From positions 1 to 64,000 of the forward strand of contig JAFSFB010000004.1 in assembly GCA_017435385.1 (NCBI GenBank): a stretch of 64,000 nucleotides of DNA, written 5' to 3'. The position numbers were made by a program, and so were the translations under genes. The notes below the pieces were generated by a model. It saw only the letters and a program-made list of their open reading frames with translations, was not told the origin of the DNA and did not search any database. Positions 27,294-35,602 of this stretch are shown piece after piece (positions within the stretch are counted from its first letter, which is position 1; every line of letters starts with the position of its first letter). The DNA is from Clostridia bacterium. GTDB taxonomy: Bacteria > Bacillota > Clostridia > Oscillospirales > Acutalibacteraceae.

Positions 27294-29051
27294 TTAATAT
27301 GTCATTTTTCTGTTTATATCAACGATTGCTTTTTCGTCGATTTTAAGAACCTTGCGGTCATAGGTATAGATGCCGTTGACCTCAAACTCAACATCGCTGA
27401 CCTGAGTATAGACTGTTGCGCTCAGACCCTTTGCGATGAGCGGAATAACCTGCTTTTCATGAAGTTTCACATAAGCCTTTGTTATTGCCTGCTTGCTTGT
27501 GAAGGGGATATAGCCGAAAGAACGGATGGGATTCCATGCGTGTTCCTTGATATTCCAGCTGTATCCGCCGTATTCGCTGAGAACGAAGGGTCTGCCCTTG
27601 GTTCTTGCGGCGGTCGGTTTATGGATGGGGAAGATATATTTGTGAACGCTCTTGAAGTCGCAACCGCCCTGATCGTGCCATCCGCTTGCGTGGTCAACAA
27701 GTCTTGTGGGGTCATATGCCTTTACCTTGTTGCCGATTTCAAGGGCATCGAACTGTCCCCAGCCTTCGTTGAAGGGAACCCAGCAGCAGATCGAAACGCA
27801 GTTATAAAGATTGTCAAGCATTTCAAAAAGCTCAGCCTTGAATTCTTCTCTCCACTCGGGAAGATCTCTGTTGAAGGCTTTGTAGAGATTGTCCTTGACA
27901 TGAACATTGATGTTGGGCAGCGCACCTGCAAGAATGGGATTGAGGGGCTTGCCGCCGCTTATCATATCCTGCCAGACGAGCATGCCGATCCTGTCGCAAT
28001 GGTAATACCAGCGCATGGGCTCTTCCTTGATATGCTTGCGGAGCATGTTGAAGCCGAGGTCCTTCATCTTCTGAATGTCGAAGATCATCGCCTCGTCGCT
28101 CGGAGGAGTGAGCTGGGATTCGGGCCAGTAGCCCTGGTCGAGAAGACCCTTCTGGAAATAGGGCTTGTTGTTGAGAGCGAGTCTGGGATAGCCTGCCGCA
28201 TCCTTGACGATTGAGAATTTTCTCATGCCGAAATAGCTTGAAACCTCGTCCTTTTCGCCGCCACATTCGAGCGTGAGCTCAAGGTCATAGAGGAAGGGAG
28301 ATTCGGGACTCCAGAGTTTTGCATCGGGAACGGGAATCTCTGCGGTTGCATCGATCTCGCCTTCAAAAACGACTGTGCCTTCATCGAGGATTCTGGCGGA
28401 AAGCTTGCCGCCGCATTCGCATGTATGCTTGGTTTCAATTTTTATTTTTCCGCTGTCTATGTCGGGAGTGAGGCGGATGTTTTCGATCCTGCAATGATTG
28501 ACAGGCTCCAGCCATACAGTCTGCCAGATGCCCGATGTTGCGGTATACCAGAAGCCGACGGGCTTGCGGATCTGCTTACCTCTCTGCTGATGACCTGCAT
28601 CCGTGGGGTCGTAAACCCTGACGGTCAGCTCGTTCTCTCCGTCAGAAAGGAAATCGGTAATGTCGAAGCTGAAGGGGTTGTAGCCGCCCGTATGCTCTCC
28701 GACGGTTTTGCCGTTTACCCAAACGGTGCATTTCCAGTCAACGGCACCGAAATGAAGAAGAACTCTCTTTCCGTTGAAGGAGCTGTCAAGCGAAAACTTT
28801 CTTCTGTACCAGAGAAGCTGGTTTTCATTGATTGCTTTGCCGACTCCCGAAAGCTCGGATTCGATCGAGAAGGGGACGAGAATTTCTCCGTCAAATTTTT
28901 CGGGAAGGTCAGCGTTCTTATCTGTCACGGCGTATTCAAACACGCCGTTGAGGTTCATCCAGTCTTTTCTTGCAAGCTGAGGTCTCGGATATTCGGGCAG
29001 GGGAGCTGTTTTGCTGACCGATTCTGCCCAAGGGGTTGAAATGTGTTTCAT
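27294..29051 (-). CDS. Glycoside hydrolase family 2 protein
   Basis: A 585-aa enzyme without signal peptide, start ATG after AGGAGG. N-terminal sugar-binding jelly roll (RKDWMNLNGVFEYAV..WYRRKFSL..LHFGAVDWKCTVWVNGKTVGEHTGGYNPFSFDI), immunoglobulin-like domain, then the TIM barrel. The acid/base Glu is in CCWVPFNEGWGQFD and the nucleophile Glu in FVLSEYGGYSW. Also seen: GFNMLRKHIKEEPMRWYYHCDRIGMLVWQDM. Family members are beta-galactosidases, glucuronidases or mannosidases; the specificity cannot be decided. Acts inside the cell on imported oligosaccharides. Confidence 0.93.
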   Translation of the reverse strand: MKHISTPWAESVSKTAPLPEYPRPQLARKDWMNLNGVFEYAVTDKNADLPEKFDGEILVPFSIESELSGVGKAINENQLLWYRRKFSLDSSFNGKRVLLHFGAVDWKCTVWVNGKTVGEHTGGYNPFSFDITDFLSDGENELTVRVYDPTDAGHQQRGKQIRKPVGFWYTATSGIWQTVWLEPVNHCRIENIRLTPDIDSGKIKIETKHTCECGGKLSARILDEGTVVFEGEIDATAEIPVPDAKLWSPESPFLYDLELTLECGGEKDEVSSYFGMRKFSIVKDAAGYPRLALNNKPYFQKGLLDQGYWPESQLTPPSDEAMIFDIQKMKDLGFNMLRKHIKEEPMRWYYHCDRIGMLVWQDMISGGKPLNPILAGALPNINVHVKDNLYKAFNRDLPEWREEFKAELFEMLDNLYNCVSICCWVPFNEGWGQFDALEIGNKVKAYDPTRLVDHASGWHDQGGCDFKSVHKYIFPIHKPTAARTKGRPFVLSEYGGYSWNIKEHAWNPIRSFGYIPFTSKQAITKAYVKLHEKQVIPLIAKGLSATVYTQVSDVEFEVNGIYTYDRKVLKIDEKAIVDINRKMTY

Positions 29052-29072
29052 GATATCTGCCTCCTGTTTGGC

Positions 29073-29690
29073 TTATTTATTTACAATATAGAATTCGCTG
29101 AGCTTCCAGTTGCCGTTTTCGTTGACGGCAGTCATCGGATAGACCGTGGGTGTGCCGAGAGAATCAGTCGTGTTGACAAGGAAGCTGATCGAATCGGCGG
29201 TTCTGACCGAGATTTCGATTTCAACATTATCCCAGCTGTAGGGGTACGGAGCTTCGCCCTTGAAATATCCCGAAGTGTAGTCAAGATTATAATAAAGCCT
29301 TCCCTCGTGCTCGAGATAAACGGGCGGATTGCCGATTGCCGCTCTGACCGCTTCGGCAGTATAAACCGAGTTAAGCATGTCCATAAGCTCGGAATAGGTC
29401 TTGATTTTTGATTTATCGTTAACGGGGGCATATTTTGCTCCGTTGATAACGACGGCGTTAGCCTGATCGGCGGGAAGATGATCTTTGACAAAAACGTCAG
29501 AAACAAAATCCGCATTTGCAAGAACGAGAGTGCGGAGGATCTCCTTTTCGCCCTGACCGACATACGAATTGACGCTGTTCTCACCGAACGGCACAGAGGT
29601 CTCGGACGGAACCTCGGGTTCATCGGAATTGCAGGCGGCAAAAGAAAAAACAAGAGCAAGTGTCATGAAAAAAGCAAGGACTTTCTTCAT
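29073..29690 (-). CDS. Small lipoprotein of unknown function
   Basis: A 205-aa lipoprotein (lipobox FAACNS, Cys20; AAAGGAG upstream). The mature part contains a helical segment then a beta-rich end reading as TVYPMTAVNENGNWKLSEFYIVNK, which resembles the NTF2-like or SnoaL-type folds of small lipoproteins. No known function. It is the first gene of the minus-strand set and has a strong promoter. Confidence 0.75.
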   Translation of the reverse strand: MKKVLAFFMTLALVFSFAACNSDEPEVPSETSVPFGENSVNSYVGQGEKEILRTLVLANADFVSDVFVKDHLPADQANAVVINGAKYAPVNDKSKIKTYSELMDMLNSVYTAEAVRAAIGNPPVYLEHEGRLYYNLDYTSGYFKGEAPYPYSWDNVEIEISVRTADSISFLVNTTDSLGTPTVYPMTAVNENGNWKLSEFYIVNK

Positions 29691-29731
29691 CTGCAGCAGC
29701 TCCTTTCATAAAAGTTAATATAATTACAATT

Positions 29732-29760
29732 ATTATAATATGTTTTCTATATTTAGTCAA
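29732..29760 (-). promoter_or_regulatory. Promoter of the lipoprotein-GH2-WYL-DUF3798 set
   Basis: On the minus strand TTGACT and TATAAT are 17 bases apart, 42 bases before the first start codon. It is divergent from the metal-efflux promoter. Confidence 0.8.
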
Positions 29761-29796
29761 ATGTTTTTATTTTGATTATAGATGCGGAAATACGGG

Positions 29797-29825
29797 TTGA
29801 CAACCCCGACTGAAAATGATACAAT
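29797..29825 (+). promoter_or_regulatory. Promoter of the metal-efflux operon
   Basis: TTGACA and TACAAT with a 17-base spacer, immediately upstream of the palindromic operator. Confidence 0.85.
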
Positions 29826-29831
29826 CAAAGC

Positions 29832-29857
29832 AACATATGAATATATGTTCATATGTT
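29832..29857 (+). promoter_or_regulatory. ArsR/SmtB-type operator
   Basis: A perfect inverted repeat, arms AACATATGAA and TTCATATGTT around a six-base centre. It resembles the AT-rich 12-2-12 operators of CadC/SmtB/ArsR repressors. It starts seven bases after the -10 box, covering the transcription start, so bound repressor would block initiation until metal releases it. Confidence 0.8.
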
Positions 29858-29879
29858 GTGAAAGTGAGGCATAGTTTCA

Positions 29880-30242
29880 ATGAATGATAAAACAGAGAAA
29901 AAAGGACATATCTGCGATGCCGCAAGTCTGTCATCGGAACCTGATATAGAGCTTCTTTACGATCTGTCGGAGCTTTTCAAGGTTTTCGGCGACAGCACGA
30001 GAATACGCATTCTCACGGCGCTGATTTCGGGGGAAATGTGTGTTCTTCATATCGCAGACCGCCTCGGAATGGGGCAGAGTGCGGTTTCGCATCAGCTCAG
30101 AATACTGCGTGCGGCGGGGCTGGTCAGACCCCGCAGAGTCGGCAAGACCGTCTATTATTCTCTCGACGATGATCATGTCAGAGGAATTCTCGAAGCAGGT
30201 CTTGAGCATGTTCTGCATTCAAAGCGGGGTGGAACGGTATGA
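29880..30242 (+). CDS. ArsR/SmtB-family metal-sensing repressor
   Basis: A 120-aa winged-helix repressor. LFKVFGDSTRIRILTALISGEMCVLHIADRLGMGQSAVSHQLRIL is the canonical ArsR helix-turn-helix. The C-terminal helix holds D-D-D-H..E..E-H, matching the alpha-5 Zn(II) ligand set (Asp/His/His/Glu) of SmtB/CzrA; a Cys is present near the alpha-3 position. This favours a Zn/Cd sensor over an arsenic sensor. It overlaps the downstream ATPase start by four bases (ATGA) and has its operator just upstream. Confidence 0.9.
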   Translation: MNDKTEKKGHICDAASLSSEPDIELLYDLSELFKVFGDSTRIRILTALISGEMCVLHIADRLGMGQSAVSHQLRILRAAGLVRPRRVGKTVYYSLDDDHVRGILEAGLEHVLHSKRGGTV

Positions 30243-32161
30243 GCTGCAACAATGAGTGCTGTCACGAGCATGAACATAAGCATGAGCACGGGGAGCATTC
30301 CTCCTGCGGCTGCGGTCACTGCCGTGAAGAAAAGGAGAGCGGAAAGCTTTCGGTTATTGTTGTTGCGTCGGGTGTTATTGTAACGGCGTTGACCTTCCTT
30401 CCGTTTATGAATATTTCGCTCAGAGGAATCCTCCTTGCGGCGGTGACGGTTATCTGCGGTCTGCCCGTTTTCGGGCATGCTCTGAAGTCTTTGAAAAACA
30501 AAGAGGTCGGAGAAACCGTTCTTCTTTTTATAGCCGTTATTGCTGCGCTGCTTCTCGGAGAATTTTTTGAAGCTGCGGCGGTAACCGTTCTTTTCAGAAT
30601 CGGAGAAATGCTTGAGGAGTTTGCCGAGGGCAGAAGCAGACGGTCGGTCGAATCGATCTATTCCATAGTCAGCGACACGGCAAATCTTGTTCTGCCCGAC
30701 GGAAGCTATAAGAGAATTGATGCCGATGAAATCGAAAAAGGAATGCTTCTTGCTGTTTTGCCGCATGAGATCGTTCCTGCCGACGGCAAGGTCATTGAGG
30801 GCGAAAGCACTCTCGATGAATCCTCTCTGACGGGAGAATGCATTCCCGTTGAGGTTTTTGCAGGCTCGTCTGTTTCGAGCGGAGCGGTCAACGGAGATTC
30901 GCTGATTCTGATTGAAACTTCGGCAGGCAGGGCTCAGTCTGCGGCGGCAAGAATTGTTGAGCTTGTCGACGAAGCAACTCACAGAAAAGGAAAAGCACAG
31001 AGAACGGTTTCCGTTTTTGCGAAATATTATACTCCGATAATAATTGCGGCGGCGGTCGTTATTGCAGTCGTTCCGTCGCTGATAACGGGCGAGTGGGTTG
31101 CGTGGATAAAGAAAAGCTTATTGCTTCTCGTTGCGGCGTGTCCGTGTGCGATAGTCATTTCAGTTCCGCTTGCGTTTTTCTCATCGATGGGTGCGGCGGC
31201 GAAAAACGGAATGATAATCAAGGGCAGCAATTTCATTGAGTCGCTTGCCAAAGCGGATGCCGCAGTTTTTGATAAGACGGGAACTCTGACAACGGGTAAG
31301 CTGACGGTCGGAAAGATCTATCCTGCAGACGGATATTCTGCGCAAGAGGTTCTTTCTCTGGCGGCACGGTGCGAGCATTTTTCGAGCCATCCGATTGCGG
31401 CGGCGATCGTTTCGGCGGCAGGAGCAACCGATGTTTCCGACTGCACGGGATTCACCGAAATTGCAGGCGGCGGCACGGCGGTTGACACTCCCGACGGAAG
31501 GCTTCTGTGCGGCGGAGAAAGGCTGATGCGAAGCAATTCGGTTGATATATCGGCGTTTCCCAAGGCTCCCGTTTATGTTGCGCTCAACGGTACGGCAGTC
31601 GGTGCGATAGAAACCGACGGCGAGGTCAGAGCAGACGCCCTTCAGACCGTAAGAAAGCTCAAAGAGCTTGGCATGGAAAGAACGATGATCCTCACGGGTG
31701 ACAACGACAGTCAGGCAAGAAAAATCTGTCTTGCGTGTGAGATCGACAGCTTCAGAAGCGGACTTCTCCCCGAGGATAAGCTGAATGAGCTCGAAGAAAT
31801 AAAAGAACACTCAAACGGAGTTATCTATGTCGGTGACGGAATCAACGATGCGCCCGTGCTTGCGGCGTCAGATGTCGGCGTTGCGATGGGGCTCGGTACT
31901 CAGGCAGCCTGCGAGGCGGCAGATGTTATTCTGACAAAGTCTGATTTTTCAAGGCTTGCGGATGCGGTGTATCTGAGCAAGCGGACAATGAGCGTTCTTA
32001 AAGCAAATATCTGCTTTGCCGTTGCAGTCAAGCTTCTGGTTATAATTCTCGGCATAATCGGAATCGCCCCGATGTGGGCGGCAGTGCTTGCGGATGTCGG
32101 AACGATGATCGCCTGCGTACTCAACTCCGCACGGCTTCTGAAGGTCAAACGGTATAAATAA
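30239..32161 (+). CDS. cadA: Heavy-metal P1B-type ATPase (Zn/Cd/Pb efflux)
   Basis: A 640-aa efflux pump. The N-terminus is a short Cys/His-rich tail (14 His or Cys in about 30 residues) instead of a folded HMA domain. Then come the TGE phosphatase loop in SLTGECIPV, the metal-transport motif CPCAIVIS in the membrane, the phosphorylation site DKTGTLTTG, the HP motif SSHPIAAA, and GDGINDAPVLAASDVG. The motifs define the P1B-2 group (Zn, Cd, Pb). Translational coupling with the repressor and the operator indicate metal induction. Confidence 0.94.
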   Translation: MSCNNECCHEHEHKHEHGEHSSCGCGHCREEKESGKLSVIVVASGVIVTALTFLPFMNISLRGILLAAVTVICGLPVFGHALKSLKNKEVGETVLLFIAVIAALLLGEFFEAAAVTVLFRIGEMLEEFAEGRSRRSVESIYSIVSDTANLVLPDGSYKRIDADEIEKGMLLAVLPHEIVPADGKVIEGESTLDESSLTGECIPVEVFAGSSVSSGAVNGDSLILIETSAGRAQSAAARIVELVDEATHRKGKAQRTVSVFAKYYTPIIIAAAVVIAVVPSLITGEWVAWIKKSLLLLVAACPCAIVISVPLAFFSSMGAAAKNGMIIKGSNFIESLAKADAAVFDKTGTLTTGKLTVGKIYPADGYSAQEVLSLAARCEHFSSHPIAAAIVSAAGATDVSDCTGFTEIAGGGTAVDTPDGRLLCGGERLMRSNSVDISAFPKAPVYVALNGTAVGAIETDGEVRADALQTVRKLKELGMERTMILTGDNDSQARKICLACEIDSFRSGLLPEDKLNELEEIKEHSNGVIYVGDGINDAPVLAASDVGVAMGLGTQAACEAADVILTKSDFSRLADAVYLSKRTMSVLKANICFAVAVKLLVIILGIIGIAPMWAAVLADVGTMIACVLNSARLLKVKRYK

Positions 32162-32164
32162 AAG

Positions 32165-32207
32165 AAAGGTTGCTTCCCTGATGAATGCGGGAAGCAACCC
32201 TTTTTTA
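32165..32207. terminator. Bidirectional terminator
   Basis: GGTTGCTTCCC and GGGAAGCAACC form a perfect 11-bp stem with six T after it; the A-rich 5' flank also allows termination of the converging mraY-like gene. Confidence 0.85.
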
Positions 32208-33191
32208 TTTTACAGCTATGAGAGTTATTGCCGAAATGACCGCCTGGATCATGCAGAAACGGAAAATGACCTGAGTGTTTGACCAGCCCTTGTTCTTTCT
32301 GAAATGGTCGTGAAGGGGAGTGCGGATATTCTTGAATGCGTTTTTGATTTTGAGGAAGCGGATGAGCGAAACCTTGACGATTCCGAGAAGTCCGTCGAGG
32401 CAGAGCATGAAGCAGAACGGAATGACAAGCAGTATGTTGCCCGTTTTGAGAATGCAGATGCAGAGGAAAAGACCGAGTGCTCTCGAGCCTGCATCGCCCA
32501 TCATCATCGTGCTGGGCTCTGCGTTCTTCCAGAGGTAGGGAACGAGCGTGCTAATCATTATAATGGTAAGATAATTGATTCTGACATCTTCTGCGCCGAG
32601 GAAAATGTTTGCGAGCATGATCGAAACGAGAGAAACGATCGTCAGACTTCCGCAGAAGCCGTCAATTCCGTCGGAGCAGTTCGTTGCGTTGATGAGCATC
32701 CAGACGAGAACGGCGGCGATTACGCCGAAAATAACGGGATGAATGTTCAGAGTCATGCCGAAAAGGCTGACGCTCAGAATATCGGGGTTGAAAACAACGA
32801 AGTTAGCGGCTGTCAGAGCGGAAATGATAAGGTCGATCGCACCTTTTTTATATTCTCCCCAGGGCTTGTCGGATGCATCGTCGAGATAACCCGAAAGCAT
32901 GCCGAGGAAAATGAGGATCAGATAGAAATAATATTCAAGGTTCATCATCAGAGCTGTTGAATTGAGAGGAAGAGCGAGGGTGAGCAGAGAAACAACGGTG
33001 AAAGCGGAAACGAAAATAATGCCCGCACCTCTGATCTTTCCTGCGGAAAGCTTGCCGTTGAAGGCGAAATCACGGCCCTGATCTCTCGGGAGCTTGTTTT
33101 TGAAAAGAGAGAGAAGGACAGCGCAAAGAGCGAGGGGGAGAATAACGATTCCGAGCAGACTGAGCTTCTCGGGTATAAGATTGAAAAACAT
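32205..33191 (-). CDS. mraY: MraY-like phospho-N-acetylmuramoyl-pentapeptide transferase
   Basis: A 328-aa, about ten-segment membrane protein. The signature loops are GYLDDASDKPWGEYKKG, NATNCSDGIDGFCGSL (with the catalytic Asp), MMGDAGSRALG, and the HHH-type loop PLHDHFRKNKGW. It moves phospho-MurNAc-pentapeptide to undecaprenyl phosphate to form lipid I. The gene stands alone, not in a mur/fts cluster, and the loop PLHDHF differs from the usual P-I-H-H-H-F, so it may be a paralogue for another polyprenyl-linked sugar. Start ATG with GGAGGT. Confidence 0.85.
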   Translation of the reverse strand: MFFNLIPEKLSLLGIVILPLALCAVLLSLFKNKLPRDQGRDFAFNGKLSAGKIRGAGIIFVSAFTVVSLLTLALPLNSTALMMNLEYYFYLILIFLGMLSGYLDDASDKPWGEYKKGAIDLIISALTAANFVVFNPDILSVSLFGMTLNIHPVIFGVIAAVLVWMLINATNCSDGIDGFCGSLTIVSLVSIMLANIFLGAEDVRINYLTIIMISTLVPYLWKNAEPSTMMMGDAGSRALGLFLCICILKTGNILLVIPFCFMLCLDGLLGIVKVSLIRFLKIKNAFKNIRTPLHDHFRKNKGWSNTQVIFRFCMIQAVISAITLIAVK

Positions 33192-33312
33192 AACAGACCT
33201 CCGTTTCTTTTATCGAATGAAATGATAACATATTATTAACGGATTTTCAACATCAAATTAGCCGTCGGGCGGGGGAACGGAGAAGAATTTTTCGGGAGAG
33301 CAAAGATTACTC

Positions 33313-33341
33313 TTGATTTTTCGCAGAGCTTCGGCTATAAT
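33313..33341 (+). promoter_or_regulatory. Promoter of the interrupted tRNA-Leu gene
   Basis: TTGATT and TATAAT are 17 bases apart, 14 bases before the 5' half of the tRNA. It may now also read through into the island's intact tRNA-Leu. Confidence 0.8.
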
Positions 33342-33355
33342 AGAAAAGCTGATTT

Positions 33356-33398
33356 GCCGATGTGATGGAATTGGCAGACGTGACGGACTCAAAATCCG
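33356..33398 (+). pseudogene. 5' half of a split tRNA-Leu (CAA)
   Basis: The sequence runs from the acceptor strand GCCGATG through the D-arm to the anticodon loop CTCAAAA and four bases of the 3' anticodon stem, then diverges. The 3' half matching it lies 3.66 kb away at 37061-37116. Together they form a normal tRNA: anticodon stem ACGGA/TCCGT, variable arm GGTA/TACC, T-stem GCGGG/CCCGC, acceptor GCCGATG/CATCGGC. By itself this half cannot fold into a tRNA. Confidence 0.9.
33387..33398 (+). repeat. Left copy of the 12-bp attachment repeat
   Basis: ACTCAAAATCCG, the anticodon loop and part of the stem of the split tRNA-Leu. An identical copy lies at 37061-37072 at the right end of the island. 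Confidence 0.85.
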
Positions 33399-33499
33399 AT
33401 ACGTCAGCGTTTTTGGCAAATCCTTAAATCCGTTGATATTGCTCAAATCCTTTGATTTATATAACAAAATAGCTTGTAAGTTAAAATTTGAAAAATTTG

Positions 33500-33521
33500 T
33501 CGACCCCGGTTATCGGCACCC
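33500..33521 (+). repeat. Degenerate tRNA 3'-end scar
   Basis: The string from 33500 resembles the T-loop/acceptor end of the nearby tRNA-Leu (TCGACCCC..ATCGGCACC) with several differences. It lies between the 5' half-tRNA and the intact tRNA and may record an older integration. Confidence 0.5.
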
Positions 33522-33585
33522 AATCGACCCCCGAGCGACTCCAAAAGTTACTTTTTTCGATAAATTTACTCAAATTTCGACATAC

Positions 33586-33670
33586 GCCGATGTGATGGAA
33601 TTGGCAGACGTGAAGCACTCAAAATGCTTTGGGAATACCCGTGTGGGTTCGAGTCCCACCATCGGCACCA
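33586..33670 (+). tRNA. tRNA-Leu (anticodon CAA), carried by the island
   Basis: Complete 85-nt class II tRNA with CCA. Acceptor GCCGATG/CATCGGC, anticodon stem AAGCA/TGCTT around CTCAAAA, variable arm GGG/CCC, T-stem GTGGG/CCCAC around TTCGAGT. Its first 28 bases equal those of the split gene, but the anticodon stem, variable arm and T-arm differ. It reads UUG codons. No own promoter is obvious; it may rely on the promoter at 33313. Confidence 0.95.
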
Positions 33671-33875
33671 TATTTGAACTCAAGTGTCAGCTCGATACTT
33701 GAGTTCTTTTTTATGTGTTTTGATACAAAATTTTGTTTGCGCTTTTTTCAGTATCATTTAGTGTTATTGTTATTAGATGTGTCTAATAATAAAAAGAATA
33801 GTTTGAATGTAATTGAAATAGTTTACCTTTGGTGATATAATTATCTAAATAGCTTTTAAAAAAGAGGTGAGCATT

Positions 33876-35540
33876 GTGGCAGAAAAGAAACCAAAAAGAT
33901 ATGTGAGCGATAATGCTCAACTTATAACAGAATGGGTTTGGGAGAAGAACACTGCTTTAGGTTTTGATCCGAAAATCTTAACACTGGGTTCAAATAAAAA
34001 GGTTTGGTGGAAATGCAAAAAATGTGGCGGCGAATACGAAGCATACATTGTTAATCGTACGTCACGAGGTTCTTCGTGCCCTTACTGTGCAAATCAAAAA
34101 GTGCTTGTTGGTTACAATGACTTACAAACAGTTTCTCCAGATTTAGCAGCTGAATGGAGCAAGAAAAATACAATTAAACCGACTGAAGTTACACAACATT
34201 CAAACAAAGAGGTTTATTGGATTTGCCCTCTAGGTCATGACGATTATTTGATGTCAGTAAAACAAAGAAGCAACAGGCAAGGTTGCCGTATTTGTGCACA
34301 ACAAAGTCAAACATCGTTTCCCGAACAGGCTATTTTATATTATTTGAAAAAGGTTTTTTCTGATGCGATAAACAGATATATTTTTGATGGAAAGGAAATC
34401 GATATCTTTATACCTTCAAAAAATATTGGCATTGAATATAATGGCTATTTTTCACACAAGAAAAAGGCTGAAAAAGATATTCTGAAAAAAGAGTTTTTTA
34501 AATCGCTCGGTATAAATCTATTGGTAGTAAAGGAATATAAATATCCAGAAGATAAGAAACAAGCAGATTTTTATATTCATGAAAGAACGTCTTTTAATGA
34601 TTTAACTTGCCTTATTACTGATATTCTTAATGCTTTGGGAATTGACGAATCAATCATTGTGGATTGTTCAAAAGATGCGATTTCCATAAAAAATCAATAT
34701 GTTATTTTACGGAAAGAAAATAGCATCGCCGCTGTTAGACCAGATTTGGTTAGTAGATGGGATTATGAGAAAAATGGGTCTATAACACCAGAAATGGTAA
34801 CACTCGGCACAGGTCAGAAATTTTACTGGAAATGTAAAATATGTAACAGATCTTATTTGGCATTGCCAAGTAAAATTGCGGAAGGTAGCGTATGCTCTAA
34901 ACATCGTAATCTCTTGAAAAAAGGAGAAAATGATTTAGCCTCCAGGCATCCCGAATTGTTAAAATACTGGGACTACGAAAAAAATGAAGTGGATCCATCG
35001 GAAATTTATGGCGGAGGAGAAAAAGAGGTATATTGGATATGCGAAAAAGGGCATAGCTACTCCAAGAAAATATTAAAGCGTATTCGAGGTGAAGGCTGTC
35101 CGATTTGTGCAGGCAAAAAAGTTCTTGCAGGATTTAACGATTTAGCAACCGTTTGTCCCGATGTTGCTAAAACGTGGAACTATGCAAAAAACAGAGAAGT
35201 GTTACCCACGCAAGTTACTGCACACTGTAACAAAAAGTTTTGGTGGATATGTGAACAGGGACATGAATGGGAAACTACAGTAAGTGGTAGGGTTAGTGGC
35301 AGAGGTTGTAAAGAATGTTACAAGGAGCAAAAAGGAAAGCGACAAATAAATCTGTATGATGCTAACACTCTTGCTTTTATCGCAACTTTTGATAGTGTTA
35401 AGTCTGTTTGTGAATATTTGGGAGTCGATTACAAGAAAATGAATGGTGCAATCTCTCGTGTATGCAGAAAAGAGCAAAAAACACTGATGCGAAAGTATAT
35501 TATCCGAAATGCCGACGATGATGAATTGGCTGCTTTATGA
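33876..35540 (+). CDS. Treble-clef zinc-finger / PD-(D/E)XK nuclease protein with NUMOD-like C-terminus
   Basis: The GTG at 33876 has AGAGGTGA six bases upstream (554 aa). Five DUF4379-like treble-clef units each carry paired metal ligands: C47/C50/C68/C71, C117/H121/C137/C140, C320/C323/C340/H343, C389/H393/C408/C411, C459/H463/C478/C481. Between units 2 and 3 lies a Vsr/DUF2726-like nuclease core with E150, then D176 in EIDIFIP and E187 in GIEYNG. Residues 490-540 read INLYDANTLAFIATFDSVKSVCEYLGV, like the NUMOD1 DNA-binding motif of homing endonucleases. It probably cuts DNA, with target choice by the zinc fingers and NUMOD. Whether it serves defence or mobility is not known. Confidence 0.75.
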   Translation: MAEKKPKRYVSDNAQLITEWVWEKNTALGFDPKILTLGSNKKVWWKCKKCGGEYEAYIVNRTSRGSSCPYCANQKVLVGYNDLQTVSPDLAAEWSKKNTIKPTEVTQHSNKEVYWICPLGHDDYLMSVKQRSNRQGCRICAQQSQTSFPEQAILYYLKKVFSDAINRYIFDGKEIDIFIPSKNIGIEYNGYFSHKKKAEKDILKKEFFKSLGINLLVVKEYKYPEDKKQADFYIHERTSFNDLTCLITDILNALGIDESIIVDCSKDAISIKNQYVILRKENSIAAVRPDLVSRWDYEKNGSITPEMVTLGTGQKFYWKCKICNRSYLALPSKIAEGSVCSKHRNLLKKGENDLASRHPELLKYWDYEKNEVDPSEIYGGGEKEVYWICEKGHSYSKKILKRIRGEGCPICAGKKVLAGFNDLATVCPDVAKTWNYAKNREVLPTQVTAHCNKKFWWICEQGHEWETTVSGRVSGRGCKECYKEQKGKRQINLYDANTLAFIATFDSVKSVCEYLGVDYKKMNGAISRVCRKEQKTLMRKYIIRNADDDELAAL

Positions 35541-35602
35541 CGGTGTTTCAAAGACCAAGACAAGAGCAACTGATTGTTGTGCATAATAATAAGGAGGTAA
35601 CT

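Noticed and set aside
26955..28214. 419-codon open frame antisense to the WYL and GH2 genes
   Set aside because: It is a shadow of two clear genes on the other strand; its translation matches nothing and it has no ribosome site.
33356..33440. First tRNA-Leu taken as a complete gene
   Set aside because: After the anticodon stem the sequence has no variable arm, T-arm or acceptor strand; only the 5' half is present.
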